Below, one piece after another: positions 1 through 13,176 of a stretch of DNA of 64,000 bases. Every line of letters begins with the position of its first letter. Positions within the stretch are counted from its first letter, which is position 1. Where the stretch lies: NCBI GenBank assembly GCA_911728455.2, contig OU452222.1, positions 20,346,559-20,410,558 on the forward strand. The letters are read 5' to 3'. Both the position numbers and the translations under genes were made by a program. A model generated the notes under the pieces. The model ran no database searches. It was not told the origin of the DNA and worked only from the letters and a program-made list of their open reading frames with translations. The stretch comes from Marthasterias glacialis. Lineage: Eukaryota; Echinodermata; Asteroidea; Forcipulatida; Asteriidae.

Positions 1-577
1 ACACACATACCGGGCCCAGATTACTTGTACTTGGTAACCTGCCATAAACATTACTTACAGATGACGTACATGTAGTACCCACAATAGACCGATTGCGCGA
101 TCTACGTCACGTGACCCCTGTTGGGTTAAAAATGTAACGAACTCGTAATCCTCCAAAGGAAAGGGTGGTACGGTACACGAAGATTAATGCATTTAGTTGA
201 TTTGATCAAGGCTTTTTTTGCTCGAAATCTGTGAAACATATTTCAGAGTTTGTACCAAAGACCTTCAAGTGGCTGAATAAAGCCAGTAAGGACAGTTCCA
301 GCAAGTCTTGAAAATTGTAAAAGTACCGTATAAATGTGCACGATGTGTACAGCGCACGACGGAATAATAGGCCAGACGACCGCGATCACCACACACTTTT
401 CAACACAAGAATTTCAAAGTTTTGAAGCTGAAATCCTCCACAGAAATTGCTTTCCAAAACTGTGTGATTCCTTTGCCTTTTTGAAATTCTGCAAGGCTAG
501 GTATTAATGCTCACTATTCCAACGTTGTTTATCCTTTTTTTTTTTTACAGTGATTTAGGCTACCATTACAAACAAAA
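1..577. other. Left flank, no gene recognised
   Basis: This stretch lies outside the module array. No ORF of note, RNA gene or repeat shared with the rest of the window was recognised. A 14-base T run followed by ACAG (about 537-550) resembles a splice acceptor, but no exon can be supported next to it. Confidence 0.4.
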
Positions 578-2074
578 CTAGACATGAATTTTTGTTCCAA
601 GAACAAAAACTGGGTGTTCGGATAGAGTTGTTATTTGATGTAAATAAAGTTAACACAACTAAAATAATTTGAAAATAGAAACATGAAATATTGCTTTATG
701 AAATAATATCTGATTAGGACTTCAAGAACATCAGTCATGTTCCTACATTTATTTACCTTTAAATGAGGAGAACAATGAAGGACCTCCCCTAACCTTAGTT
801 TTGGGTGAGAGAATCTTGTTCCTACATCTAACCATTTTTAAATGAGGAGCTACTTCCGGTTTGACCGGAATTAGAGGTCAAAGAGGTCAAGCAATGTACA
901 ACAGAGAAGGGCCTTCCTTAACCTTGGTAATTGGTGAAAGAATCATGTTCCTAGCTCTTAGCATTTTTAAATGAAGAACTACTTCCGGTTTGACCGGAAT
1001 AGAGGTCACAAAGGTCATTTAATGTTTCACAAAGAAAGGCCTTCCCTTAGTTTGATATTTCTAGGAACAATCATGTTCCTACTTCTATTTACTTTTAAAT
1101 GAGGGGCTACTTCCGGTTCGACCGGAAGTAGAGGTCAAAGGGGTCAAACAATGTGCAAGGGAATATGTCTTCCATATCCTTGGTAATGGTAAAAAATCAT
1201 GTTCCAAGCACTTAGCATTATTCTAATAAAGAGATATTTCCGGTTTGACCGGAAGTAGATGACACAGAGGTCACTCAATGGGTCACAAAGAAAGACCCTC
1301 CCTAACCTTTACATTTGTCGAAGAACTAAGTTCATATCTCAAACGGTTGATTTTTTGTTGATTTTTTAAAGGTTTAAATAAGCTATGTGTAAAAGACTAA
1401 CAAAGCGTGGAGTGTGTGCCTTGAGAAGAGACTATGAACAACTTGCGGTTTATTGTATCATACAGTAGCACATGTACTGTACATGTACGGTTTCAACGGC
1501 ACTTAGCCACACACGCACACACCCACCCGGACGTGTACATGTATAATGGCATTGTATTGTTGTATAGCATTGCCGGTCACGCTTGAACGCACATGCACAA
1601 AAGAATGCGTTAAATGTCCGTTTTGAACCGCAAGTATAGGTCAAAATGGTGTGACCTCAATGCAAAAGTTGGAGAGGACTAAATTCTCTACAATCTGATG
1701 TAAGATTTGTGATCATGTGATATATACTTCAAAAAATATGAATTTTTGAAGTTTTCAACTTCCGGTTTGAACCGGAAGACAAGGTCAAATTGGGGTCATG
1801 TTTGTGGAGCGATTACGTAGTTTTGGATGACCTTTCCGATGATGTATAGATTGTAAAAATCCATTGTGTACTTTAAGAGTTATGATTTTTTGAAATAATA
1901 AACTTTGATTTAATGTAATTCGACACCGGGTGACGTCATCATGACATCACTCAAACGGTTTCGTGTCTTAATGAATATCTAACTATGTGTGAAGTTTCAA
2001 GTTCATACAAGCTTAGGAATTGTGCTTCTGTTAGCGGACAATCTTCAGGCATAAGAAGAAGGAGAAGTAAAAAA
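578..2074. repeat. A1 module
   Basis: The head is CTAGACATG followed by the stem TTTTTGTTC/GAACAAAAA. Four ETS-palindrome subunits with paired AGGTCA sites follow at about 125-bp spacing, then a CA-rich stretch (about 1500-1520), then the DR5 part with AGGTCAAATTGGGGTCA (about 1794). It ends in a degenerate GAA tail near 2050. It is closely similar to the modules at 13590 and 21045. Confidence 0.85.
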
Positions 2075-3303
2075 CTAGACATAGGTTTTTGTGACATCAC
2101 AAAAACAAGGTGTTCGGATTTTAGTACTTAAAGTTGTTATTTGATGTAGCAACTAAAGTATCTAAATATATGGACATGAAATTGTTCTTTAAAAGATAAT
2201 ATTTAATTTGTAACAGAGAAGGACCTTCCCTCACCTTGGTATTTGGTGAAAGAATCCTGTTCCAAGCTCTTACCATTGTTAATTGACGAGCTACTTCAGG
2301 TTTGACCGGAAGTAGACATCACAGGCCACGCAATATGCAACAGAGGACCATCCCAAACCTTGTTATTTTGTGAAAGAATCATGTTCCTAGCTCTTACTAA
2401 TTTTAAATGAGGAACTACTTCCAGTTTGACCGGAAGTAGAGGTTACAAAGGTCACTTTATGTTTCACAAAGAAAGACCTTACCTAACCTTGATATTTCTC
2501 GAAACAATCATGTTCCTAACTCTAACCACTCTTACACGAGGAGCTACTTCCGGTTTGACCGGAAGTAGAGGTCACCCAATGTGCAACAGAGAATGAACTT
2601 TCCAAACCTTGGTATTTGGTGAAAGAATCATGTTCCTAGCTCTTAGCATTTTTAAAAAAAGATCTACTTCCGGTTTGACCGGAAGTAGGTGTCACAAAGG
2701 TCACTTAATGTGTCGAAAAGAAAGAGCCTCCCTTACCTGGACATTTGTCGAAAGAATTAAGTTCATATCTCAAACGGTTGATTTTTTTGTTGATTTATAA
2801 AGTTTAAAAAAAGCCCTGTATTAAAGACTTACAAAGCGTGGAGTGTGTACCTTGAAAAAAGAACAACGCGTGGTTAATGTGCATAGCAATGGGGCATCGA
2901 TGTTACACAGCCACGCACACACAAGGACGTGTACATGGCATTGGATTTTCTACAGCAATGTGGGACACGCTTGAACATACATGGACATTTGCGTTAAACG
3001 TCCGAGTTTGAACCGGAAGTAAAGGTCAAAATGGTGTCACCCCAATGCACAAGTTTGAGAAGGCTCAATCTTACAATGTGATGTAAAATTTGTGATCATG
3101 TGATAAGTACTTCTTAAAATATGAATTTTTGAAAATTTCCATCATTTTCAACTTCCGGTTTGAACCGGAAGACAAGGTCAAATTGGGGTCATGTCTGTAG
3201 GGCGATTACGCAGATTTGGATGACCTTTCCGATGATGTAAAGATTGTAAATCCATTGAGTACTTCAGGAGTTATGTTTCGTCTCCTTGCCATATGCGAAC
3301 AAA
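2075..3303. repeat. A2-like module, 3' truncated
   Basis: The head stem is GTTTTTGTGA/TCACAAAAAC. It contains four or five DR3-type subunits and the DR5 segment near 3175. The usual CRE/GAA end is missing: after 'gtttcgtctccttgccatatgc' it passes straight into hairpin cassettes. Confidence 0.75.
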
Positions 3304-3309
3304 ACCAAG

Positions 3310-3388
3310 AGGTTATCGGACCAGAGTCCGAACACCTAAAAAACCGAACAAAATCAAGAAGTGTTCCGGGCTGAGAGCCCGAACACCT
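3310..3388. repeat. Two hairpin cassettes
   Basis: The first (3310-3337) has core stem GGAC/GTCC and the second (3360-3388) GGGC/GCCC. Both are bounded by AGGT or AGTG on the left and GAACACCT on the right, and are separated by an A-rich linker containing CCGAACAAAATCAAGA. Confidence 0.8.
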
Positions 3389-4913
3389 AAAAAGCCGTTA
3401 GAATTAGTGTTGTAGCACCATTGTTTTCAAACTTGTTACCAGAGGACGCTGTTTAATGTAATGACGTCATCAGTTTTAAACTTGAAAACGCAGAGTCCTT
3501 TACCTACTCACACACTGAAACCACTGTCCAAAGCTCGTTTTATACTGACCAAAGAACTAAAAAATGATGGCTTTATAACAATTGTTTCCTTCAACTTCCG
3601 GTTTGAACCGCAATACAAGGTCAAATTGGGGTCATTTCTTTGAGATATTTAATTAGTTTCCAAAAGACCTTTGCGATGATGTGTAGATTGTAAAAATCCA
3701 TTGTGCACTTCAGGAGTTCTGATTTAATTAATAAACTTTGATTTATTGTAACTCAACATCTGATGACGTCATCATGACGTCATCGTTTTATTTCGCGTCT
3801 TCATATTGAGGTTCAAATATATGCACAGTTTCAAGGATCAGTTTAATTTCAATTTTGAGTTATTTATTTGGAGAAAATTTTGGAGTAATGAAACATTTAA
3901 AGCAACATAATGGTCTCTATGAGACACCGTATAACGCATGGTTTTGATTTTGTTTGATATATTAAAAGTGAAATCAAATAAAACCTTTAAATATGAATAT
4001 GAAAATAATTAAAAAGAGCTTTATCATATGTTTTTCATGGGGACTTCCGGTTTGGACAGGAAGCGAGGTCAACTCAGGTCACTAAGAATTATAAAGAACC
4101 GCATACATTTATTGTAACTCGACTCCTGGAGGAAAAACAAGTTACCTTTTTGATTTTAACTACCAGGAAAAACAATGTTTTCGTGCTTTCCAAAGTGTTC
4201 CTTTTCCACGCAGTGCAATTGGCTGCCACCAGGTTGTGTGTTCAAAATACTATTCATATTGCCTTTTATCAAAACATTAACCCTTGCTGCCCTTCGTTTT
4301 GTTCGGCATCTATGCGGTGTCAATAAAATAAAGAAGTGTGTATCGCTAGTGAACGTTGATGGCGCTATATCAAATTAACGGTCTCATTTTGTAACATCAC
4401 CTTTACTGAACACTGGTGTACTGTACAATCAATCTGACATTTGACAGATTCAAATTCCGAGCTCATTATCTGTATTAAAAAGTTCCAAAGTTTTATAAAA
4501 ACTACCCCACTTTGATAAACATCATAAACACAAGTGTGCACGGCTAAAGAAATACACGGACATTTTGTAAAGCGAAGACTTTACTTTTAAACTTTACTTT
4601 TAAACAGTTTTACTCAGCGAATCCCGACAACAACTCTCGCGGGGTTAAAGTGCCTCTGGCCCCGCTGGTGCACACTTGTGACTCTCGTACGTAAGCACGT
4701 ACGTGATCGGTATATATAGAACGAAAGACGATCACTTTGTCAATTGCATTTTCTCCACCATTATACATCAAACAACTCACGTGAGCATGTGATCGTCTCA
4801 GTAAAGTTTCCTCTTCCTCTCCCTGTCACAATTTAAGCCACCAGAATGGCATAAAGGGAAACATTTCCACACTGAACTTGGCATGACGTAACAGTTTTTC
4901 TTTGCGTTGGCAT

Positions 4914-4917
<4 letters not shown>

Positions 4918-4944
<27 letters not shown>
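4918..4944. repeat. (AC)13 microsatellite
   Basis: An uninterrupted AC/CA run of 27 nt, 41 bp before the left end of the TIR element. Confidence 0.95.
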
Positions 4945-4945
<1 letters not shown>

Positions 4946-4985
4946 AACTTAACACACCGCAAAGTTCGATGAACTGTGACAAGAC

Positions 4986-6038
4986 CAGGGCCCAATTTCA
5001 TAGAGCTGCTTAACAGCCAATTTTGTGCTTAACGGGCGTGTTAAACAGATTTTCTATTTCATAGCCTCTATTAAGCACGATTTTTTGCTTAACGCGGTAA
5101 GCAACCAACAAGCAGCCTTAAACACTCGTTTTTGTGCTTAAGCAAGTCATGTTGTGTCAAAATGGCCGCTATAATTTGGAGGAGAGTCACAATATTGTCA
5201 TGATAATCAATGTAATTATCCTCTTAATAGACTAGTTTTATCAAAAGGCATGGCTGGAAAATTGCCCTGAATTACGGTAAAGACATGAATTTAACAACAG
5301 TCATAATTCATACGGTGTGAACGTTTTGCCAAAGCAAATCAAACTTGGGAAAATAACGGCGTTAACTTTGCAGTACTGTAGAATAGAATTTAGAAAGGGA
5401 ACGGACATCATGACTGACACATTTTTTTGTTATGACTCACCTTGATCTTTAAAGATAAATAAGAAATATGACGAAAGAAATGTCCTTTGTATCACGGAGT
5501 CGTTAATGTAAGTTAACTTTGTACTAGTCCAGTCCCAGCAGTAGTCTTAAAAATGTGCACAGCAACGGTTATGAAACATCATCGGCAGCTAGTTATTTTG
5601 TGTGTAAGGTACGCGTATACTGCACGTAAAAATGTGTACAAACACATTGTGAAAACTTATAGTTTTATCAAACATCGATCAAACATTGTAACAATGTAAT
5701 ACAAAGTTTCATATCTCTTTATTATTCGAACCAAAGGGGGCGCTTTCTGACGTGACCCAATTCCATCAGAAAATTTTATTATTTCCATCGATAATTTCCT
5801 TTTTTGTTGATTTTTTAGCCACCGCTACTCCGTTGACTTCGTCCGCCATTTTGTAAATTTTTCGATCGGAAGTATTTTTTGCTTAAGCAGACGGTACTTT
5901 TTTGTTGCGTGCGCAGTTTGTTTACGTGCTTAAGTTAGCAAACGATGGTGAAATACGTTTACGCTTAAGCACATTTTTTTGCTATAGTAAGCAGAAAAAT
6001 TTGCTTGCCGTTAAGCAGCTCTATGAAATTGGGCCCTG
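4986..6038. mobile_element. Non-autonomous DNA transposon with 29-bp perfect TIRs
   Basis: The left end (4986 onward, CAGGGCCCAATTTCATAGAG, then CTGCTTAAC) is repeated exactly and inverted at the right end, which finishes at 6038 in GGGCCCTG. Length is 1053 bp. GCTTAA-containing subterminal repeats cluster within about 170 bp of each end. There is no transposase ORF, so this is a MITE or internally deleted derivative. Flanks give at best a 2-bp AC duplication, so the superfamily is not assigned. None of the other three D segments carries it. Confidence 0.85.
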
Positions 6039-6469
6039 ACTTGTTGCGTGTATGTATATACACAGCGTGCAGTAAAAGCCTTGAGTGCACACGCACGGGG
6101 TGCAATACAGTAAGGTAACTGTCCAGACTCTATCGGCGATCGCGCTAAAAACGGCACTTTTCACCTTAATATAACTTCGTTATTCAACGGCCAATTTTGT
6201 TCAAATTTCACAATTAGGCTTTTATAGTCGTTATCTATTACTAAAAAATTCAACATGTAGTTTGCTCAAAAAAAATTTGAAATAATTTTTTATTTATTTT
6301 TAAACTCGTCGTCGTAACAAACTGTAACATTTGATGACGTCGTCAATGTAATATTTTCAAAGGTCATAAACTACATTTTATTTCGTACACTAAAACCATG
6401 TCCAAATTCTGTTTCATATTGACTCCACAGCTTAAATTGTGACTTTTTAAGCATTTTTTGCTTCAACTT

Positions 6470-6790
6470 CCGGTTTGAACCGGAAGACAAGGTCAAATTG
6501 GGGTCATCTCTGTGAGACATTTAATTATTTTTTAAAGACCTTTCCGATGATGTATAGATTGTAAAAATTGTGTACTTCAGGAGTTATGATTTTTTGAAAT
6601 AATAAACTTTGATTTAATGTAATTCGACACCTGATGACGTCATCATGACATCACAACAACGGTTTCGTCTCCTTGACATATGCTACCTATGTATGAATTT
6701 TCAAGGTTATATGACCTTCGGAAGTGTGCATTTGAAAGTGGACAATCGCCAGGGAGAAGAAGAAGAAGAAGAAGTATTAAAAAAAAACGA
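6470..6790. repeat. A-type module tail after D copy 1
   Basis: Contains the DR5 unit AGGTCAAATTGGGGTCA after an ETS palindrome, a TGACGTCATCATGACATCA pair, and a tail with GAA repeats before a poly-A stretch. It is a headless end of an A module joined to the D segment. Confidence 0.7.
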
Positions 6791-6801
6791 ACAAAAACAA
6801 G

Positions 6802-6829
6802 AGGTCTTCGGACCAGAGTCCGAACACCT
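6802..6829. repeat. Hairpin cassette (GGAC/GTCC stem)
   Basis: AGGTCTTCGGAC-loop-GTCCGAACACCT. It abuts the next B module, whose head has lost the usual CTAG (TAATTAG instead). Confidence 0.8.
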
Positions 6830-6830
6830 A

Positions 6831-8064
6831 ATTAGAGTTTGTGGACAAACTCACGGTGTTCGGCTTAATTACGTAATTTTAAGGTCAATATTGTGTGCAG
6901 GTTTTTTGTCTATTTGTGCTATGCTGACGGGCGAAATATTTTTTCATACTTTTTTATCTATATGCATGAAGGTTTGTCATATAAAACTCCAACTTCCGGT
7001 TTGATAGGAACTAAAGGTCAAATGGGGTCACACCCTGTGCATGGTATCTAGAATTGTCAGAGCTTTAAATTGATGTAACGATTATTAATGTACCACGTTT
7101 CATTAATAAGATACACAATTTTGTATGTACAAACTTATACTTCCGGTTTTGACCGGAAATGAAGGTCAAATGAGGTCACACATTGTAAACATTTGTAGAA
7201 TCGTCGAAGGGCCTTAAAATTAAGTTATTATATTAATACACAAATTTACGTAATTCAGAAACGATTTTTCATAACAAAACCACTACTTCCAGTTTCGACC
7301 GGAAGTGAAGGTCAAATGGGGTCACACCCAGTGTAAGATTTGTTTAGTACTTCAAGTCCTTTCATATGGTGTAAAGATCATGTATGTAGCATGTATTATT
7401 CTTAAGATATGATAATTTTAGTATAAAGCTTCAATTTAATGTAATGACGTAATCGATGACGTCATCATTCCAAATTTTGTTCTTTGTCATGTACACGCTT
7501 TGGTCTAAGTACGTGGTAAGTTTCAAGTCCGTACATGCTCTATTTTTTGAGATAGCAAAATCATTTTTTTTTCGACCTTGTGTACCATTTTCGTTGTGAC
7601 GTAGCTATGACGTCACACATTATATTTTTAGAATGCTCTTGAGTTAAAAAAAATAATATGCATTGAACATTTTTTCATATTTTCATTCACTTAGGCTCTA
7701 GAGCCCAAAATAACATGATTTGTTACTGTAACTTCCGGTTTCGACCGGAAGTAAAGGTCACATGGGGTCACGTTGTGCACCGCATTTGTAGATCTTTATA
7801 AGAGGTTTCATGTAAAAAAAGAATCTTGAACGTAGCTCTTTTGGTTTTGAAGATATGATTTTTCAAATTATTTAAGGTTTATTTAACGTTTTTTTAACGT
7901 AATGACGTCATCAATGACGTCACCATTCCAAAAAAGTTGCGGTGCCGTCTACTCACCGAGGTTGATGTTCATGAAAAGTTTCAAGTTCATACAAGTTTCA
8001 GTTTTTCTCAAAATTGGCGGAGAACGTTCAGGCAGAAGAAGAAGGCGGAGAAAAAAAAAAAAAA
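6831..8064. repeat. B module
   Basis: Head GAGTTTGTGGACAAACTC then GGTGTTCGGCTTAATTACG. It holds ETS palindromes with DR4 half-sites and CRE pairs near 7446 and 7905. The tail is GAAGAAGAAGGCGGAG plus an A run. Confidence 0.85.
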
Positions 8065-9463
8065 CTAGAAATTGAGAGTTTGTGAACAAACTCACGGTAT
8101 TCGGCTTAATTACGTAATTTTAAGGTCATTATTGTGTGCAGGTTTTTTGTCTTTTTGTGCTATGCTGACGGGCGAAATATTTATTTGTATTTTTTTATCT
8201 TTATGCATGAAGGTTTGTCATATTAAACTTCAACTTCCGGTTTGACAGGATTTAAAGGTCAAATGGGGTCACACTTTGTGCATAACATCTAGAATTGCCA
8301 TGCAGGTTTTTTGTCTTTTTGTGCTATGCTGACGGGCGAAATATTTATTTGTATTTTTTTATCTTTATGCATGAAGGTTTGTCATATTAAACTTCAACTT
8401 CCGGTTTGACAGGATTTAAAGGTCAAATGGAGTCACACTTTGTGCATAACATCTAGAATTGCCAGAGAGCTCAAAATTGATGTAATGATTATTAATGTAC
8501 CACGTTTCATTAATAAGATACACAATTTTGTATGTACAAACTTATACTTCCGGTTTCGACCGGAAATGAAGGTCAAATGAGGTCACACATTGTAAACATT
8601 TGTAGAATCGTCGAAGGGCCTTAAAATTAAGTTATTATATTAATACACAAAATAATATTTTTCAGATACGATTTTTTATAAAACAAACTACTACTTCCGG
8701 TTTCGACCGAAAGTAAAGGTCAAATGGGGTCACACCCTGTGTAAGATTTGTTTAATACTTCATGACCTTTCATATGGTGTAAAGATCATGTATGTAGCAT
8801 ATCTGATTCTGGAGATATGAGTATTTTAATAAAAAACTTCAATTTAATATAATGACGTCATCGATGACGTCATCATTCCAAATTTTTTTCTTTGTCATGT
8901 ACACGCTTTGGTCTAAGTACATGGTAAGTTTCAAGTCCGTACATGCTCTATTTTTTGAGATAGCAAAATCATTTTTTTTTTCGACCTTGTGTACCATTTT
9001 CGTTGTGACGTAGCTATGACGTCACACATTATATTTTTAGAATGCTCTTGAGTTAAAGAAAATAATATGCATTGAACATTTTTTCATATTTTCATTCACT
9101 TAGGCTCTAGAGCCCAAAATAACATGATTTGTTACTTTAACTTCCGGTTTCGACCGGAAGTAAAGGTCACATGGGGTCACGTTGTGCACCGCATTTGTAG
9201 ATCTTTATAAGAGGTTTCATGTAAAAAAAGAATCTTGAACGTAGCTCTTTTGGTTTTGAAGATATGATTTTTCAAATTATTTAAGGTTTATTTAACGTTT
9301 TTTTAACGTAATGACGTCATCAATGACGTCACCATTCCAAAAAAGTTGCGGTGCCGTCTACTCACCGAGGTTGATGTTCATGAGAAGTTTCAAGTTCATA
9401 CAAGTTTCAGTTTTTCTCAAAATTGGCGGAGAAAGTTCAGGCAGAAGAAGAAGACGGAGAAAA
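8065..9463. repeat. B module with internal tandem duplication
   Basis: Close copy of the preceding module (same GGCGGAGAA-type tail). It is longer because bases 8137-8300 are duplicated at 8301-8464. Confidence 0.85.
8137..8464. repeat. 164-bp tandem duplication
   Basis: 8137-8300 and 8301-8464 both start TGCAGGTTTTTTGTC and end AGAATTGCCA. By eye they differ at one position (GGGGTCAC versus GGAGTCAC). The B module at 11926 carries the single-copy state. Confidence 0.9.
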
Positions 9464-10700
9464 CTAGAGATTTAGAGTTTGTGGACAAACTCACGGTGTT
9501 CGGCTTAATTACGTAATTGAAAATTTTAAGGTCAATATTGTGTGCACGTTTCTTGTCTATTTGTGCTATGCTGACGGGCGAAATATTTAGTTGTACTTTT
9601 TTATCTTTATTCATGAAGGTTTGTCATATGAAACTTCAACTTCCGGTTTGACAGGAACTAAAGGTCAAATGGGGTCACACCTTGTGCATGGTATCTAGAA
9701 TTGTCAGAGAGCTTTAAATTGATGTAACGATTATTAATGTACCACGTTTCATTAATAAGGTACATATTTTTGTAGTACAAACTTATACTTCCGGTTTCGA
9801 CCGGAAGTGAAGGTCAAATGAGGTCACACTTTGTAAATATTTGTAGAATCGTCGAGGGGCTTTAAAATTAAGTTATACAATTAATATACAAATTTACGTA
9901 ATTCAGAATCGATTTTTCATAACAAATCTACTACTTCCGGTTTCGACAAGAAGTGAAGGTCAAATGGGGTCACACCCTGTGTAAGATTTGTTTAGTACTT
10001 CAAGACCTTTCATATGGTGTAAAGATCATGTATGTAGCATGTATTATTCTTAAGATATGATTATTTTAGTATAAAACTTCAATTTAATGTAATGACGTCA
10101 TCGATGACGTCATCATTCCCAAAATTTTGCTTTGTCATAATTATACACACTGTGGTTTAAGTATGTAGTAAGTATCAAGTCCGTACATGCTTTAGTTTTT
10201 GAGATAGCAAAATAATTTTTTTTTCGACCTCGTGTATCAATTTCGTTGTGACGTAGCTATGACGTCATATATCACATTTCTAGATTGGTCTTGAGCTAAA
10301 AAAAATATTATTTATTGAAAGTTAGTTGATATTTTTAATCACTTAGGCTTTAGAGCCCCAAATAACATGATTTGTTACTTTAACTTCCGGTTTCTACCGG
10401 AAGTAAAGGTCAAATGGGGTCACAGTGTGCATACAATTTGTCCCACATCACAAGACCTTTCATATGCATTAAAGATTTTGAATGTAGCATTTGCCGTTCG
10501 TGAGTTATTAAATTTTTGAAATATTTAACGTTTATTTAACGTCATGACGTCATCAATGACGTCATCATTCCAAAAAAGTTTCTGTACCATCCACTCACTA
10601 ATATGTTTGTACATGGTAAGTTTCAAGTTCATACAAGCTTAACTTTTTGAGAAAATTTGTGGACAAGTTTCGACGACTTAGAAAGCCCAGAAAAAAAAAT
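9464..10700. repeat. B module
   Basis: Head CTAGAGATTTAGAG with the 8-bp stem GAGTTTGT/ACAAACTC. Internal order: degenerate ETS unit, two full ETS+DR4 units, CRE pair, TGACGTAGCTATGACGTCA, ETS unit with TTTCTA centre, CRE pair. Tail TTCGACGACTTAGAAAGCCCAGAA. Confidence 0.85.
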
Positions 10701-11925
10701 ATCCGTTTCAACCGGAAGTAAGGGTCAAATAGGGTCACATCTTCAACACAATTTTTAGAATGGTTAACGAGCTTTCAGATGAAGTAATGATTATTAATGA
10801 ATTCTGTTTTGTTATTGAAAAATAATCTTTTTGAAAAATAAAATTTCAACTTCCTCTTTCGACCGGAAGTCAAGGTCAAATGGGGTCACAAACTGTGTAA
10901 GATGTGCAGAGTAATTGAAGATCTTTTATATGGTGCAAAGATCTTGTATGTATCATTTACGGTTCTTCAGATATGAATTTTTGAAATATTAAACGTTGAT
11001 TTATTGTAATGACGTCATCGATGACGTCATCATCCAGAAAAAACAGTGCAGTTTACTGCACAGTAAAGTTGAAGGTAATAGTAAGTTTCAAGACTGTACC
11101 TCGTTTAGTTAATGACCTATGAATCTTTTTATATGTTAACTTCAACTTCCGGTTTCGACCGGAAGTAAAGGTCAAATGGGGTCACACTTTCTGTAAGACA
11201 TGTAGACTGGTTAAAGTGTTTGCAGATGAAGTAATGGTTATTACTATAGCCTGTTTTTTATTGAAATAGGATTTTTTGGAAAAATGACATTTTAACTTCC
11301 GGTTTCGACCGAAAGTCAAGGTCAAATGGGGTCACACACTGTGTAAGATTTGTAGAGTAATCAAAAAGCTTTCATATGGTGCAAAGATCTTGTATGTAAC
11401 ATATACGGTTCTTCAGATATGGATTTTTTAAATATTAAACGTTGATTTAATATAATGACGCAATCAATGACGTCATTTTTACGGCCAGAAGACAATGTCA
11501 AACTGGTATTATGTCTGTGCAAAAGTTTGAGCAGGCTAACCGATCTTCAAACTGTCATTCAAATTTTGACAATATCATTAGCAGTTCTTGAGATATGATT
11601 TTTTGAAATTTTGAACTTCCGGTTTCGACCGGAAGTAAAGGTCAAATGAGGTCAAGTTGGTCATTACAAGAACTTTTATGTTTTGAAAGAATCTCGTACG
11701 TAGCTTTTCCGGTTCTCAAGATATGAATTTTCTAATTATTAATGGTTTATTTAGCATAATGACGTCATCAATGACGTCATCATTCTAAAAAAATTGCGGT
11801 TTCATCTACTAACTATGGTTCATGTTCCTGATAAGTTTCAAGTTCATATAAGCTTTACTTTTGTTAAAAATCGACGGAGAAGGTTCGCTGATAAGAATAC
11901 GAGGAAAAAAAAAAAAAAAAAAAAA
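10701..11925. repeat. Headless, diverged B-type module
   Basis: Joins the previous tail without CTAG or head hairpin. It contains at least four ETS+DR4 units, one with a decayed palindrome, and CRE pairs near 11010 and 11760. It ends GATAAGAATACGAGG plus a 21-base A run. It is less similar to the other B modules, so likely an older copy. Confidence 0.75.
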
Positions 11926-13176
11926 TTGAGAGTTTGTGAACAAACTCACGGTATTCGGCTTAATTACGTAATTTTAAGGTCATTATTGTGTGCAGGTTTT
12001 TTGTCTTTTTGTGCTATGCTGACGGGCGAAATATTTATTTGTATTTTTTTATCTTTATGCATGAAGGTTTGTCATATTAAACTTCAACTTCCGGTTTGAC
12101 AGGATTTAAAGGTCAAATGGAGTCACACTTTGTGCATAACATCTAGAATTGCCAGAGAGCTCAAAATTGATGTAATGATTATTAATGTACCACGTTTCAT
12201 TAATAAGATACACAATTTTGTATGTACAAACTTATACTTCCGGTTTCGACCGGAAATGAAGGTCAAATGAGGTCACACATTGTAAACATTTGTAGAATCG
12301 TCGAAGGGCCTTAAAATTAAGTTATTATATTAATACACAAAATAATATTTTTCAGATACGATTTTTTATAAAACAAACTACTACTTCCGGTTTCGACCGG
12401 AAGTAAAGGTCAAATGGGGTCACACCCTGTGTAAGATTTGTTTAATACTTCCTGACCTTTCATATGGTGTAAAGATCATGTATGTAGCATATCTGATTCT
12501 GGAGATATGATTGTTTTAATAAAAAACTTCAATTTAATATAATGACGTCATCGATGACGTCATCATTCCAAATTTTTTTCTTTGTCATGTACACGCTTTG
12601 GTCTAAGTACGTGGTAAGTTTCAAGTCCGTACATGCTCTATTTTTTGAGATAGCAAAATAATTTTTTTTTCGACCTCGTGTACCATTTTCGTTGTGACGT
12701 AGCTATGACGTCACACATCATATTTTTAGAATGCTCTTGAGTTAAAGAAAATATTATGCCTTGAACATTTTTTCATATTTTTATTCACTTAGGCTCTAGA
12801 GCCCAAAATAACATGATTTGTTACTTTAACTTCCGGTTTCGACCGGAAGTAAAGGTCACATGGGGTCACGTTGTGCACCGCATTTGTAGATCTTTATAAG
12901 AGGTTTCATGTAAAAAAAGAATCTTGAACGTAGCTCTTTTGGTTTTGAAGATATGATTTTTCAAATTATTTAAGGTTTATTTAACGTTTTTTTAACGTAA
13001 TGACGTCATCAATGACGTCACCATTCCAAAAAAGTTGCGGTGCCGTCTACTCACCGAGGTTGATGTTCATGAGAAGTTTCAAGTTCATACAAGTTTCAGT
13101 TTTTCTCAAAATTGGCGGAGAACGTTCAGGCAGAAGAAGAAGACGGAGAAAAAAAAAAAAAAAAAAAAAAAAAAAA
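11926..13176. repeat. B module
   Basis: The head hairpin is present but CTAG is replaced by the A run. The sequence follows the 8065 module closely without its 164-bp duplication. It ends in GAAGACGGAG and about 27 A residues. Confidence 0.85.

Larger units (their letters stand above)
3389..6469. repeat. D segment, copy 1 (carries a TIR element)
   Basis: 3660-4390 matches 17290-18140 (including the stretch GTGTCAATAAAATAAAGAAG), and 6050-6469 matches 18250-18660. The middle part, 4391-4985, has no clear counterpart in the other copies. It carries an AC dinucleotide run at 4918-4944 and then the inserted TIR element. No coding capacity is visible. Confidence 0.7.

Noticed and set aside
537..580. 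Splice-acceptor-like T run and ACAG before the array
   Set aside because: No exon-like coding sequence follows; the first array module begins within 30 bases.
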